Shown piece after piece: positions 26,111-36,707 of a stretch of 64,000 nt of DNA. The position numbers and the translations under genes were made by a program. The notes under the pieces were generated by a model. It was not told where the DNA came from, ran no database searches, and saw nothing but the letters and a program-made list of their open reading frames with translations. The stretch spans positions 248,001 through 312,000 of the forward strand of contig NZ_FQYQ01000001.1 in assembly GCF_900141825.1 (NCBI RefSeq). The letters are read 5' to 3'. The stretch is from Pseudobutyrivibrio xylanivorans DSM 14809 (GTDB lineage Bacteria > Bacillota > Clostridia > Lachnospirales > Lachnospiraceae). Within the stretch, counting starts at the first letter, position 1. Each line of letters begins with the position of its first letter.

Positions 26111-26535
26111 TAATAAGAATTGACTACAAATTATACGATGAGCTGGCAGCCTATGCCAGAGAACATCTTCCAGAGGAGGCCTGTGGACTTATAGCAGGCA
26201 CCGAAGAGGATGGAGAAAGATTCATCAAAAAGATTTATTATTTGGAAAATATTGATCACGCAACTGATCATTTTACACTAGATCCCAAAGAACAGATGTC
26301 GGCAATAAAGGATATGCGTTCATTAGGGCTAAAGCCACTAGGAAACTGGCATTCTCATCCTGAGTCGCCATCAAGACCATCTGTTGAAGACATCAAATTG
26401 GCTTTTGATTCAAAGGCCAGCTATATGATATTATCATTAATGGCGAAGGAAGCAGTTTTTAACAGCTTTCACGTGGAAAAAGGTGAAGTGACAAAAGAAG
26501 ATTTGAGAATCATTTCAGATGAATATTATTATTAA
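26107..26535 (+). CDS. JAMM/MPN+ (M67) metallopeptidase, HcyD-like
   Basis: A 142-residue JAB1/MPN+ peptidase with a canonical motif: Glu in EEACGLIAGT (about residue 22) and HSHPESPSRPSVED for zinc binding. In the Wolinella system the equivalent enzyme trims the extra residue from the carrier and later releases homocysteine from it. The upstream carrier ends GGGQ, giving it an obvious substrate. It is the last gene of the carrier trio; hemC follows 17 bp later in the same direction. Confidence 0.9.
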   Translation: MIIRIDYKLYDELAAYAREHLPEEACGLIAGTEEDGERFIKKIYYLENIDHATDHFTLDPKEQMSAIKDMRSLGLKPLGNWHSHPESPSRPSVEDIKLAFDSKASYMILSLMAKEAVFNSFHVEKGEVTKEDLRIISDEYYY

Positions 26536-26552
26536 TTGCCACAGGAGATTTC

Positions 26553-27458
26553 ATGAAGATACGAGTTGGAACAAGAGGTTCTAAGCTGGCTTTAGCTCAG
26601 ACTAATTACGTTTTGGATAGACTTAAGGCAGCGTTCCCAGAAAATGAATATGAAATAGAGGTTATTACTACTAAAGGCGACGTGGATTTATCAAGGCCCT
26701 TGGATGCAATTGGTTCCAAGGGACTTTTTGTAGACGAAATCGAGAATGCCTTACTAGAAGGAAAGATACAGATGGCGGTTCATTCCATGAAGGATATGCC
26801 TGACACTCCAAAGGAGGGACTGGTATTTGCTGATTCCTGGACAAGAGAGGATGCCAGAGATGTATTGATTCTAAGAACGGCTTCATCTTTGGAGGAGCTT
26901 CCACTTGGGGCAAATATTGCCACAGGAAGTAAGAGACGGTCATACCAGCTTTTAAAGCTAAGACCTGATATAAATATTATCCCTATAAGAGGAAATATCG
27001 ATTCGCGAATCAGAAAGCTTTATGAGGAAAATCCCTGTAAGGAGAGACTTGATGGAATTATCCTTGCTGCAGCCGGCGTGAGAAGACTCGGATTGGAAGG
27101 AAACATTTCTCAGTATTTAGATGTGGAGGATATGCTTCCTGCACCTGCACAGGGTACACTTGCTATTGAGATAGCAGAGGAAAATACTGAGCTTTTAAAT
27201 ATCGTAAATACGTTGGCAGATGAAGAGACAAAAGAGATTACATTTTTGGAGAGAGGCTTTTTAAAAGCTATTGGTGGAGATTGTCATTTGCCAGTTGGAG
27301 CATATGCTTCAAAGAACGAAGAAGGTTATACCTTAAGAGCTTTATTTGGTGATGAATCGGGAAGCAAGCTTGCTACTACAGTGGTAAGTGGCAAAGAAGC
27401 CAGCCAGGAATTGATAGATAAAGCTGTTGCTGAAATAAAGGCACAGCTAGGTGAATAA
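26553..27458 (+). CDS. hemC: Hydroxymethylbilane synthase (HemC)
   Basis: A 301-residue porphobilinogen deaminase with the N-terminal IRVGTRGSKLALAQTNYVLD, FVDEIENALLEGKIQMAVHSMKDMP, ATGSKRRSYQLLKLRPD and the dipyrromethane-cofactor Cys in GGDCHLPVGAYA. It polymerises four porphobilinogens to hydroxymethylbilane. Family length is normal. The next gene, encoding CobA-HemD, begins 4 bp after its stop. Confidence 0.96.
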   Translation: MKIRVGTRGSKLALAQTNYVLDRLKAAFPENEYEIEVITTKGDVDLSRPLDAIGSKGLFVDEIENALLEGKIQMAVHSMKDMPDTPKEGLVFADSWTREDARDVLILRTASSLEELPLGANIATGSKRRSYQLLKLRPDINIIPIRGNIDSRIRKLYEENPCKERLDGIILAAAGVRRLGLEGNISQYLDVEDMLPAPAQGTLAIEIAEENTELLNIVNTLADEETKEITFLERGFLKAIGGDCHLPVGAYASKNEEGYTLRALFGDESGSKLATTVVSGKEASQELIDKAVAEIKAQLGE

Positions 27459-27462
27459 TGTA

Positions 27463-28968
27463 ATGAGTACAAACAGAAAAGTAGCTTTAATCGGAGCAGG
27501 TCCAGGTGATTTGGATCTGCTCACTTTAAAAGGAAAAGAATATTTAAGAAAAGCAGATTGCATCATATATGACAGACTTTGCAATAAAAAGATGCTAGAG
27601 CTTGCCAGCTCAAAGTGTGAAATGATTTTTGTGGGTAAAGCCAATCATCATCATACTTTGCCACAGGATAAAATCAACGAGCTGTTGTTTGAAAAGTCAA
27701 AGGAATATGATTTTGTAGTCCGACTCAAAGGTGGTGACCCATATGTTTTTGGCAGAGGTGGCGAGGAAGCTCTTTATCTAAAGGAGAGAGGCGTCTTGGT
27801 GGAGATTGTTCCTGGTGTCAGCTCATCCATAGCAGTACTTGCTGATGCAGGAATTCCCATCACACACAGGGGACTTGCAAAGGGCTTTCAGGTTATCACT
27901 GCCCACAGCAGAAAGGACGAGCCTACCAACATAGATTTCACTCAGCTTATGGATGAGGAGGTAACACTGGTTTTTCTTATGGGACTTGCTCATGTAGGTG
28001 AGATTGCAAAAGGATTAATCAGTGCTGGAAGAGCAGCCGATACAAAGGCTGCTGTTGTTTCAAATGGAACCACAAATCATCAGCGCAAGGTGGTAGGAAC
28101 ACTTTCAAATATAGAGTCTCTTGCAAGGAAAGCGGGGCTTGAATCTCCGTCAATCATCGTTGTGGGAAATGTAGTTGAGCTAGCTGACCAGCTCGATTTC
28201 TTTGAGAAGAGACCACTCTTTGGAAAGAGATTTTTCCTTCCAAAGATTGTCAGCTTTAATTACAAGCTGGAGACAGGGATTACAGAGATTTTATACAACG
28301 AGCTGGAAGAGCGACTTGAAAAGGATGGAGCTGAGGTTGTTACAGTTGTCACAGGTAAGATTAAGCCAGTTGAGTGTGATTTAGGATTTTTGGAATTAGC
28401 CACCACGGGAGACTATATCGTATTTACCAGTGGTAATGGAGTCCGCTCTTTCTTCTGGAATCTTTTTGAAAAGCAGGGAAGAGATATTAGGGCGGTATCA
28501 AACTTTAGATTTGCTGTTGTAGGAGAAAAGACAGCAGCTATATTACGAGAGTTTGGCATTGTAGCTGATTTAATTCCTGAAAAGCAGACAGGTGCAGAAC
28601 TTGCAGAATTACTTAAGAAAAATGTTAATGCAGGCGAAGCAATACACTGGCTTTGTGGAAAAGTGCAATCACCAGAATTTGAAAAGACTCTTGGAAGTGA
28701 CTATGCCTTGAATAAAATAGTCTGCTATGAGAATGTACAAAATGAGCTTACAATTTCTGATGAGCTTAAGGAAGAAATTCGTAAATGCGATGGAGCTATC
28801 TTTACAAGTGGAAGCAACGCAAAGGCAGTGGCAGGGATAACTTTTCCTGACAAGGTATTTTCTATCGGACCAAGCTGTACAGCTGTTTTAAAAGGTCAGG
28901 GCGTGAATGAGGTGACGGAGGCTGTGGATGCTTCTTATGATGGAATAATAAATATATTGAGGTACTAA
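27463..28968 (+). CDS. cobA-hemD: Uroporphyrinogen-III C-methyltransferase / uroporphyrinogen-III synthase fusion
   Basis: A 501-residue bifunctional enzyme. Residues 1 to about 245 are the SAM-dependent methyltransferase CobA/SUMT (ALIGAGPGDLDLLTLKG, RLKGGDPYVFGRGGEE, VPGVSSSIAV). The remaining half is HemD, a weakly conserved uroporphyrinogen-III synthase (DYIVFTSGNGVRSFF, AIFTSGSNAKA). It cyclises hydroxymethylbilane and methylates the product to precorrin-2. CobA-HemD fusions are common in Clostridia. ATG 27463 is chosen because AGGTGA lies 8 nt upstream; GTG 27451 would overlap hemC. Confidence 0.94.
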   Translation: MSTNRKVALIGAGPGDLDLLTLKGKEYLRKADCIIYDRLCNKKMLELASSKCEMIFVGKANHHHTLPQDKINELLFEKSKEYDFVVRLKGGDPYVFGRGGEEALYLKERGVLVEIVPGVSSSIAVLADAGIPITHRGLAKGFQVITAHSRKDEPTNIDFTQLMDEEVTLVFLMGLAHVGEIAKGLISAGRAADTKAAVVSNGTTNHQRKVVGTLSNIESLARKAGLESPSIIVVGNVVELADQLDFFEKRPLFGKRFFLPKIVSFNYKLETGITEILYNELEERLEKDGAEVVTVVTGKIKPVECDLGFLELATTGDYIVFTSGNGVRSFFWNLFEKQGRDIRAVSNFRFAVVGEKTAAILREFGIVADLIPEKQTGAELAELLKKNVNAGEAIHWLCGKVQSPEFEKTLGSDYALNKIVCYENVQNELTISDELKEEIRKCDGAIFTSGSNAKAVAGITFPDKVFSIGPSCTAVLKGQGVNEVTEAVDASYDGIINILRY

Positions 28969-28969
28969 T

Positions 28970-29593
28970 ATGGCATATTTTCCAATGTTTATAGACTTAA
29001 CAGACAGCGACTGCCTAATCATCGGCGGCGGACAGGTGGCATACAGAAAGGTGAAAGTCCTTTTGGATTTTGATGCCAGAGTCACTGTTATTTCCAAGGA
29101 AGTATCTTCAAAGATTAGTGAAATCGCTGGTAAGAATAATAATTTACAAATAGAAGAGCGTCAGTTTGAAGACTCTGATTTAAAGGGGAGAAAGCTTGTT
29201 GTAGTCGCTACAGATGACAATGATTTTAACAGTTTTGTATCTGAAAAATGCAACGAAGCAAACATCCCAGTAAACGTGGTAGATGATCAGGAAAAATGCT
29301 CCTTTATTTTTTCATCATATGTGAAAGAGGGGGACCTCGTAGGAGCTTTCTCCAGTAGTGGAAAGAGCCCAGTACTCACCCAGTATCTTCGAGATAAAGA
29401 GAAGGAGGTCCTTACGCCTAAGCTTGGAAAAATAAATGAGCTTATGGGGCAGTGGAGAGCACAGGTAATAGACGAACTTCCTAATGAAGCTGAAAGAAAA
29501 GAAGTTTTTCAAAGCATCCTTAAATATTCTTTGGATAATGATAATTTACCTACAGAAGAAGAGATAAAAGTAATTATAAAGGAAAGAGTTTGA
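28970..29593 (+). CDS. sirC: Precorrin-2 dehydrogenase / sirohydrochlorin ferrochelatase (SirC/Met8-like)
   Basis: A 207-residue protein with the NAD-binding N-terminus DCLIIGGGQVAYRKVKVLLDF, then VVVATDDNDFNSFV and FSSSGKSPVLTQYLR, typical of CysG-N/Met8/SirC. It oxidises precorrin-2 to sirohydrochlorin and may insert iron. It completes siroheme synthesis, matching the need of the sulfite reductase in the same cluster. It starts 1 bp after cobA-hemD, and its stop codon lies inside the terminator stem. Whether it also chelates iron cannot be judged from sequence alone. Confidence 0.92.
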   Translation: MAYFPMFIDLTDSDCLIIGGGQVAYRKVKVLLDFDARVTVISKEVSSKISEIAGKNNNLQIEERQFEDSDLKGRKLVVVATDDNDFNSFVSEKCNEANIPVNVVDDQEKCSFIFSSYVKEGDLVGAFSSSGKSPVLTQYLRDKEKEVLTPKLGKINELMGQWRAQVIDELPNEAERKEVFQSILKYSLDNDNLPTEEEIKVIIKERV

Positions 29594-29616
29594 CTGAAAG
29601 GTCAAACTCTTTTTAT
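29583..29616 (+). terminator. Rho-independent terminator after sirC
   Basis: AAAGAGTTTGAC (29583-29594) pairs perfectly with GTCAAACTCTTT (29601-29612), 6-nt loop, TTAT tail. It ends the metY-sirC transcript. The sirC stop codon (29591-29593) lies within the stem. Confidence 0.88.
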
Positions 29617-29842
29617 AAAAATGGCTTCTAGAGCAGTGCAAATGAAATAAAATCCCACCGTCACTGCCTCAAAGGCAGTGCAACTCAATTAATATACAGC
29701 CAATACTGCTCCTAGGATAGTGTTTATCAATTATTCCCCAAATTTTGATAAGAAAAGAGCTGTGCTATTCTAGAACGGAATGGCAAAACTCTTTTTATGA
29801 ATGTCCAAAGGTCATATTATACTTCCAAATACACTGGCCTTA
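29617..29842. other. Non-coding leader region with hairpins
   Basis: About 225 bases without a gene. A perfect 8-bp hairpin CACTGCCT-AGGCAGTG sits at 29662-29680. GCAGTGCAA occurs twice (before and within it). A TTATCAA...TTGATAA pair lies near 29730-29755. I recognise no known riboswitch class here. Confidence 0.4.
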
Positions 29843-29871
29843 TTGCTATACTTCTAATTGGAGTTTTAAAT
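29843..29871 (+). promoter_or_regulatory. Candidate promoter resembling the DUF3990 promoter
   Basis: TTGCTA (29843-29848), 17 nt, TTAAAT (29866-29871). The spacer TATACTTCTAATTGGAGTT is nearly the same as that of the promoter at 1251 (TATACTTCTATGGAGTT), and ATTATACTTCCAAA occurs upstream at about 29816 as it does at 1281. Confidence 0.4.
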
Positions 29872-29887
29872 ATTAGGAGGTGCAGAT

Positions 29888-30271
29888 ATGGCTTGTTTTA
29901 CAGTGCCAGCTGGCGAGGCTGTAGTTACAACTATAGTTAAGAAAGTAATTGATAAGAAAGAGATTAAGGAAGGAACATCTACACCAAAGAATGGTATTCC
30001 ATTTTCGCGTAAGTTAAAGTGGCTTACAAACCTTCTCTGGGGTGGTTCAGTTCTTTTAGCATACGAGCATGTATGGCATGGAGAGGTAAAGCCTTTCTTC
30101 CCATTCCTTACAGCTATGGAAAATCCAGCAGATAAAGCAGAGATGCTTCATGAGATGGGTACAGTAGGAGTTGGAATGGCAGTTCTTGTTACTGCAGTTT
30201 GGATTGGAATTTGTGTTGCAGCTGACATTATTGTTAAGCGTCCAGTCTCAGGAGCAAAGGCTTCAAACTAG
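29888..30271 (+). CDS. Small membrane protein, unknown function
   Basis: A 127-residue protein with a soluble N-terminal ~40 residues (MACFTVPAGEAVVTT, KKVIDKKEIKEG) and two likely membrane segments: LLWGGSVLLAYEHVW near residue 50 and VGMAVLVTAVWIGICVAADIIV near 97-118. I do not recognise a characterised family. It has a good RBS (AGGAGGT) and is paired with the gene 9 bp downstream, also a small membrane protein. The pair looks like a conserved two-gene unit with its own promoter. Confidence 0.75.
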   Translation: MACFTVPAGEAVVTTIVKKVIDKKEIKEGTSTPKNGIPFSRKLKWLTNLLWGGSVLLAYEHVWHGEVKPFFPFLTAMENPADKAEMLHEMGTVGVGMAVLVTAVWIGICVAADIIVKRPVSGAKASN

Positions 30272-30280
30272 GAGGTAGGT

Positions 30281-30583
30281 ATGACATTACTATTGACAAT
30301 ATTTGCAGCAATCATAACAACAGTTTTTTGGTACAACAGAAAGAATAATGATATGCAGCTTCATGTTTTGCTGTTTATGTTCTGGGGTGCATCACTTATG
30401 TGGTTTGTTGATGCTATCGCTGAATATATAGAGCTTGGTGCAGATTATTTTGCACCTGCAGTAGAGGATATGATTAATGATAGCTTCCTCGGATTTTCTG
30501 TTATTGCATTTGCACTTATCATTTGGGTAGTGTATTTGCTTATCAAGGATCCAAAGGGTGTAGTTAGAAAGTCTATTTCATAG
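30281..30583 (+). CDS. Small membrane protein, partner of the preceding gene
   Basis: A 100-residue protein with about three hydrophobic segments: an N-terminal LLLTIFAAIITTVFW, LHVLLFMFWGASLMWFVDAI near residues 28-47, and FLGFSVIAFALIIWVVYLL near residues 70-88. A conserved acidic stretch (DAIAEYIELGADYF) lies between. There is no family I can name. An AGGAGGT RBS precedes it and a terminator follows at 30593, so the two genes form a closed unit. Confidence 0.72.
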   Translation: MTLLLTIFAAIITTVFWYNRKNNDMQLHVLLFMFWGASLMWFVDAIAEYIELGADYFAPAVEDMINDSFLGFSVIAFALIIWVVYLLIKDPKGVVRKSIS

Positions 30584-30592
30584 CATAAATTG

Positions 30593-30624
30593 GCTCAGGG
30601 TATTTAGCTCTGAGCTTTTAATTT
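30593..30624 (+). terminator. Rho-independent terminator
   Basis: GCTCAG (30593-30598) pairs with CTGAGC (30610-30615), with two further inner pairs, and the tail is TTTTAATTT. It closes the small-membrane-protein unit. Confidence 0.75.
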
Positions 30625-30709
30625 GTGTTTAAAATGTGAAGTTTTTGTGAAACATATACAAAATAGCCAAACTTAAATTAACGAAAACGTCGAAATTGTA
30701 TATGAGGTA

Positions 30710-30738
30710 TTTACAAAAACAGGAATTAACTGTAAAGT
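30710..30738 (+). promoter_or_regulatory. licT promoter
   Basis: TTTACA (30710-30715), 17 nt, TAAAGT (30733-30738). It is followed by the RAT/terminator leader. The stretch between 30625 and 30709 is A/T-rich and I see no other element in it. Confidence 0.5.
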
Positions 30739-30762
30739 ATCTCTTGTAAGCAAAACAAGTTC

Positions 30763-30880
30763 GGATTGTTACTGCAAGGCAGGCAAGACTGAATCGCCCA
30801 ATTTATTTTGTAATCATTTATGGTTATGATATTATCTTTCTTAGGTAATGTGTCGTGGGGCTGATTCGGTCATTTTTTTA
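30763..30880 (+). promoter_or_regulatory. RAT antiterminator and terminator before licT
   Basis: GGATTGTTACTGCAAGGCAG begins a ribonucleic antiterminator (RAT, 30763-30790) of the BglG/LicT type. Its 3' end overlaps GACTGAATCGCCC (30787-30799), which pairs with GGGGCTGATTCGGTC (30857-30871) followed by ATTTTTTTA. LicT binding to the RAT would block the terminator, giving autoregulated expression. Confidence 0.85.
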
Positions 30881-30910
30881 TTTTAAAATTAGTAGAAAGA
30901 ACTACAAGAA

Positions 30911-31744
30911 ATGAAGATTAAAAAGATTTTAAATAATAATGCAGCCTTGGCAGTGGATGACAAGGGAAACGAGATAGTTTATACAGGCTGTGGCCTCTGC
31001 TTTCAAAAGAAGAGCGGGGACGAGCTGGACGAGAGCAAGATAGAAAAAACTTTCGTCATGGAAAAGTCCAGCGAGCAGTTTATGAAGCTTGTAGCTGAAA
31101 TGCCTTATGAGCAGATTCAGGTAGCTGATGAAATTATCACCTACGCATCTAATAACCTTGGTAAGAGACTTTGCAATAATATTTACATCACTCTTACAGA
31201 TCACCTTGGCTTTGCCATTGAGCGAAGCAAGACAGGAACAGTTCTTAAAAATAAACTCCTTTGGGAGATTAAGAACTACTACAAGACAGAGTATAACATG
31301 GGCTTGCATGCCCTTGATATTATCAAGGACAAATTGGGAGTTGAGCTTCCAGAGGATGAGGCAGGATTTTTTGCACTGCACATCGTAAATGCGGAGTTAG
31401 ATGGTAATATGCATCACACCATGGAGGCTCCAGAAATCATTGATGATATAGTAAGCATTGTCAAATTCACATATAACTCAGAGCTTGATGAAGGCAGCTT
31501 CTCATATGAGAGATTCATCACTCACCTGAAATACTTTTTACAGAGGGCAGAACGTAGTGCTTACTACGAGCCACAGGATGAAGAGTTATATGAAAGTATA
31601 AAAAGAAGATTTCCTGATGCCTATAAATGCGCTCAGCGTATTCAAAGCTATATGGAATCCAGATATCCACAAAAGATTACGGACGAAGAGATGCTATATC
31701 TCACAGTCCACATCTCAAGAATTACAGAAAGAGCAAAAGCTTAG
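30911..31744 (+). CDS. licT: LicT/BglG-family transcriptional antiterminator
   Basis: A 277-residue antiterminator. The CAT RNA-binding domain covers residues 1 to about 55 (MKIKKILNNNAALAVDDKGNEIVYTGCGLCFQKK). Two PTS regulation domains follow, with conserved histidines in ITLTDHLGFAIER and FFALHIVNAE (PRD1) and ITHLKYFLQRAER and LTVHISRI (PRD2). Phosphorylation by PTS components would control RNA binding. Two RAT elements flank the gene, one before it and one before the PTS gene, so it controls both itself and its targets. The inducer should be the beta-glucoside taken up by the EII downstream. Confidence 0.95.
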   Translation: MKIKKILNNNAALAVDDKGNEIVYTGCGLCFQKKSGDELDESKIEKTFVMEKSSEQFMKLVAEMPYEQIQVADEIITYASNNLGKRLCNNIYITLTDHLGFAIERSKTGTVLKNKLLWEIKNYYKTEYNMGLHALDIIKDKLGVELPEDEAGFFALHIVNAELDGNMHHTMEAPEIIDDIVSIVKFTYNSELDEGSFSYERFITHLKYFLQRAERSAYYEPQDEELYESIKRRFPDAYKCAQRIQSYMESRYPQKITDEEMLYLTVHISRITERAKA

Positions 31745-31749
31745 TCTGA

Positions 31750-31842
31750 GGATAGTTACGGCGTTAGAGTCGGCTAAACCTGTACATTAGTTTAAAGGTA
31801 TATCTATGTTTAGATAACCTAACTATGTGCAGGTTTTTTTAT
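31750..31842 (+). promoter_or_regulatory. RAT antiterminator and terminator before the PTS gene
   Basis: GGATAGTTACGGCGTTAGAG starts a second RAT (31750-31780). It overlaps AACCTGTACATTAGTT (31777-31792), which pairs with AACTATGTGCAGGTT (31821-31835) plus a T-run, a terminator. LicT should allow readthrough into the PTS and glucosidase genes. Confidence 0.85.
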
Positions 31843-31888
31843 TGGTACTTTTCAGGTCAGTGCGCAGGACCTGTAGAGATATATTTAA

Positions 31889-35362
<3,474 letters not shown>

Positions 35363-35372
35363 TAAACTAAAG

Positions 35373-35408
35373 CGGGTCGGCACTTAAAAGTGCTGACCCG
35401 TTGTTTTT
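35373..35408 (+). terminator. Bidirectional-looking terminator
   Basis: CGGGTCGGCACTT (35373-35385) pairs with AAGTGCTGACCCG (35388-35400), one wobble, loop AA, tail TTGTTTTT. It ends the bgl operon facing the convergent Rrf2 gene. Confidence 0.9.
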
Positions 35409-35422
35409 GTACTAAATATAAT

Positions 35423-35824
35423 TTAGGCAATTACTAAATCGCTAAGCTTTTTGCCATAGAAAAAGTCTTTTTCCAGCATGTAAAATTCAGTCCACATAGG
35501 AAGTGTTTTGCAAATACCTTCCCTTGGACAATTGTAATTTTCATCAGAGAGACATGCAACAGGAGAGAGGCTTCCTTCCATAAGCTCGATAATCTCCCCA
35601 ACGGAGTATTCGTTGGCAGGACGAGTAAGCTGGTAGCCCCCACCTTTTCCACTGACTCCCTTTACAAAGCCACCGTGAACTAATTCCTTAACAATAATCT
35701 CTAAATACTTTTTTGAAATATCCTGACGCTCTGCAATATCTTTTAAGGGAATGTATTCTTCCTGATTCTGCTGAGCCAAATCTATCATAACACGTAGAGC
35801 GTATCTTCCTTTAGTGCTAAACAT
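35423..35824 (-). CDS. Rrf2-family regulator, CymR/IscR-like
   Basis: A 133-residue winged-helix Rrf2 protein: MFSTKGRYALRVMIDLAQ, then IPLKDIAERQDISKKYLEIIV (recognition helix) and VSGKGGGYQLTRPANEYSVGEII. Three cysteines lie at VACLSDENYNCPREGICKTL, spaced C-x7-C-x5-C, close to the IscR Fe-S pattern (C-x5-C-x5-C) and unlike CymR, which has no cluster. It may therefore sense Fe-S state, cysteine, or both. The promoter carries the CCTA-N3-ACCTA motif found at the sulfur operons, so it is the likely regulon repressor and autoregulated. ATG 35824 is preferred; GGAGG lies 5 nt upstream, inside the TTG-started extension. Confidence 0.88.
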   Translation of the reverse strand: MFSTKGRYALRVMIDLAQQNQEEYIPLKDIAERQDISKKYLEIIVKELVHGGFVKGVSGKGGGYQLTRPANEYSVGEIIELMEGSLSPVACLSDENYNCPREGICKTLPMWTEFYMLEKDFFYGKKLSDLVIA

Positions 35825-35889
35825 TCTAACCTCCAAGTCCGCTTGTTACACTTTCAATCCTAGCTACAAGCTTATCTGTTATTTACACT

Positions 35890-35918
35890 ATTATAACCTA
35901 GGTAAATAGGCGAATCAA
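35890..35918 (-). promoter_or_regulatory. Rrf2 gene promoter with internal operator
   Basis: On the minus strand, TTGATT (35918-35913), a 17-nt spacer and TATAAT (35895-35890). The spacer contains CCTATTTACCTAGGT (35910-35896), matching the element at the sulfur operons. Binding between -35 and -10 would repress the gene itself. Confidence 0.72.
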
Positions 35919-35987
35919 GATTAAAAAAGTGCGTAGCTATAAATTCATTTGATAGCGGATTATCAATTTCTACAATTATAATACCCA

Positions 35988-36016
35988 TTGACTCAGTAGG
36001 TAAATAGGTTTAATAT
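35988..36016 (+). promoter_or_regulatory. SGNH/cystine-type ABC operon promoter with operator
   Basis: TTGACT (35988-35993), 17-nt spacer, TAATAT (36011-36016). The spacer holds CAGTAGGTAAATAGG, whose complement CCTATTTACCTACTG matches the Rrf2 promoter element in both sequence and position. It divides the region between two divergent operons. Confidence 0.68.
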
Positions 36017-36064
36017 GCATACATGTAAAGCGAAAGCGACATACATACGAGAGAGGAGGACAAT

Positions 36065-36682
36065 ATGAAAAGTATACTTTGTTTTGGTGATTCAAATACA
36101 TATGGGTTGAAGCCAGACGGCAGTGGCAGATTTGAGAAGACAGAAAGATGGCCAGGTATACTTTCAGAACTTCTTGGACATCAGAATTATGAAGTAATAG
36201 AGGAAGGACTTGTTGGAAGAACAACAGTATTCGAAGACAGCACCAGACTTGGCAGAAATGGATCGAAGCTACTTCCTGTTTTACTTGAAAGCCATGGTCC
36301 CGTAGATACAGTGGTGTTGATGCTTGGCACAAACGATTGCAAAACTGTATATAATGCATCAGCTACATTAATCGGAAGGGGCACTGAAATTCTCCTTAAA
36401 CAAATCAGAGCGAACAATCCTGATGCTGAGATTTTACTTCTTTCTCCTATTTATTTAGGAGAGCAGGTATGGAAAGAGCAGTACGACCCAGAGTTCAACG
36501 AGCGGTCAATTGTTACTTCTAAAGAGCTCAAGGCTGTCTTTCGAAGACTTGCAGAGGAATTTGACTGTAAGTTTTTGGCAGCATCTGATGTGGCGGAGCC
36601 TTCAGAAACGGATCAGGAGCATATGGATTTGAGGGGTCATAAGCTTTTAGCGGGAGCGATTTATGAGAAATTGATAGCGTAA
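36065..36682 (+). CDS. SGNH/GDSL-family hydrolase
   Basis: A 205-residue esterase-fold protein. Block I is ILCFGDSNTYGL (Ser near residue 9), block III VLMLGTNDC (Gly-x-Asn-Asp), and block V DxxH-like in EHMDLRGHKLL. No signal peptide is evident, so it is probably cytoplasmic. Members of this arylesterase-like subgroup deacylate small esters. It is the first gene of an operon with an amino-acid ABC transporter and starts 26 bp before it, downstream of an Rrf2-type operator. A possible role is removing acyl groups from imported sulfur compounds, but this is inference. Confidence 0.85.
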   Translation: MKSILCFGDSNTYGLKPDGSGRFEKTERWPGILSELLGHQNYEVIEEGLVGRTTVFEDSTRLGRNGSKLLPVLLESHGPVDTVVLMLGTNDCKTVYNASATLIGRGTEILLKQIRANNPDAEILLLSPIYLGEQVWKEQYDPEFNERSIVTSKELKAVFRRLAEEFDCKFLAASDVAEPSETDQEHMDLRGHKLLAGAIYEKLIA

Positions 36683-36707
36683 ATAAATAGAAAAGAGGAC
36701 ATAGATT

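Noticed and set aside
30584-30910. A small gene between the membrane pair and licT
   Set aside because: No ORF with a convincing RBS; the region holds a terminator, a promoter and the RAT switch.
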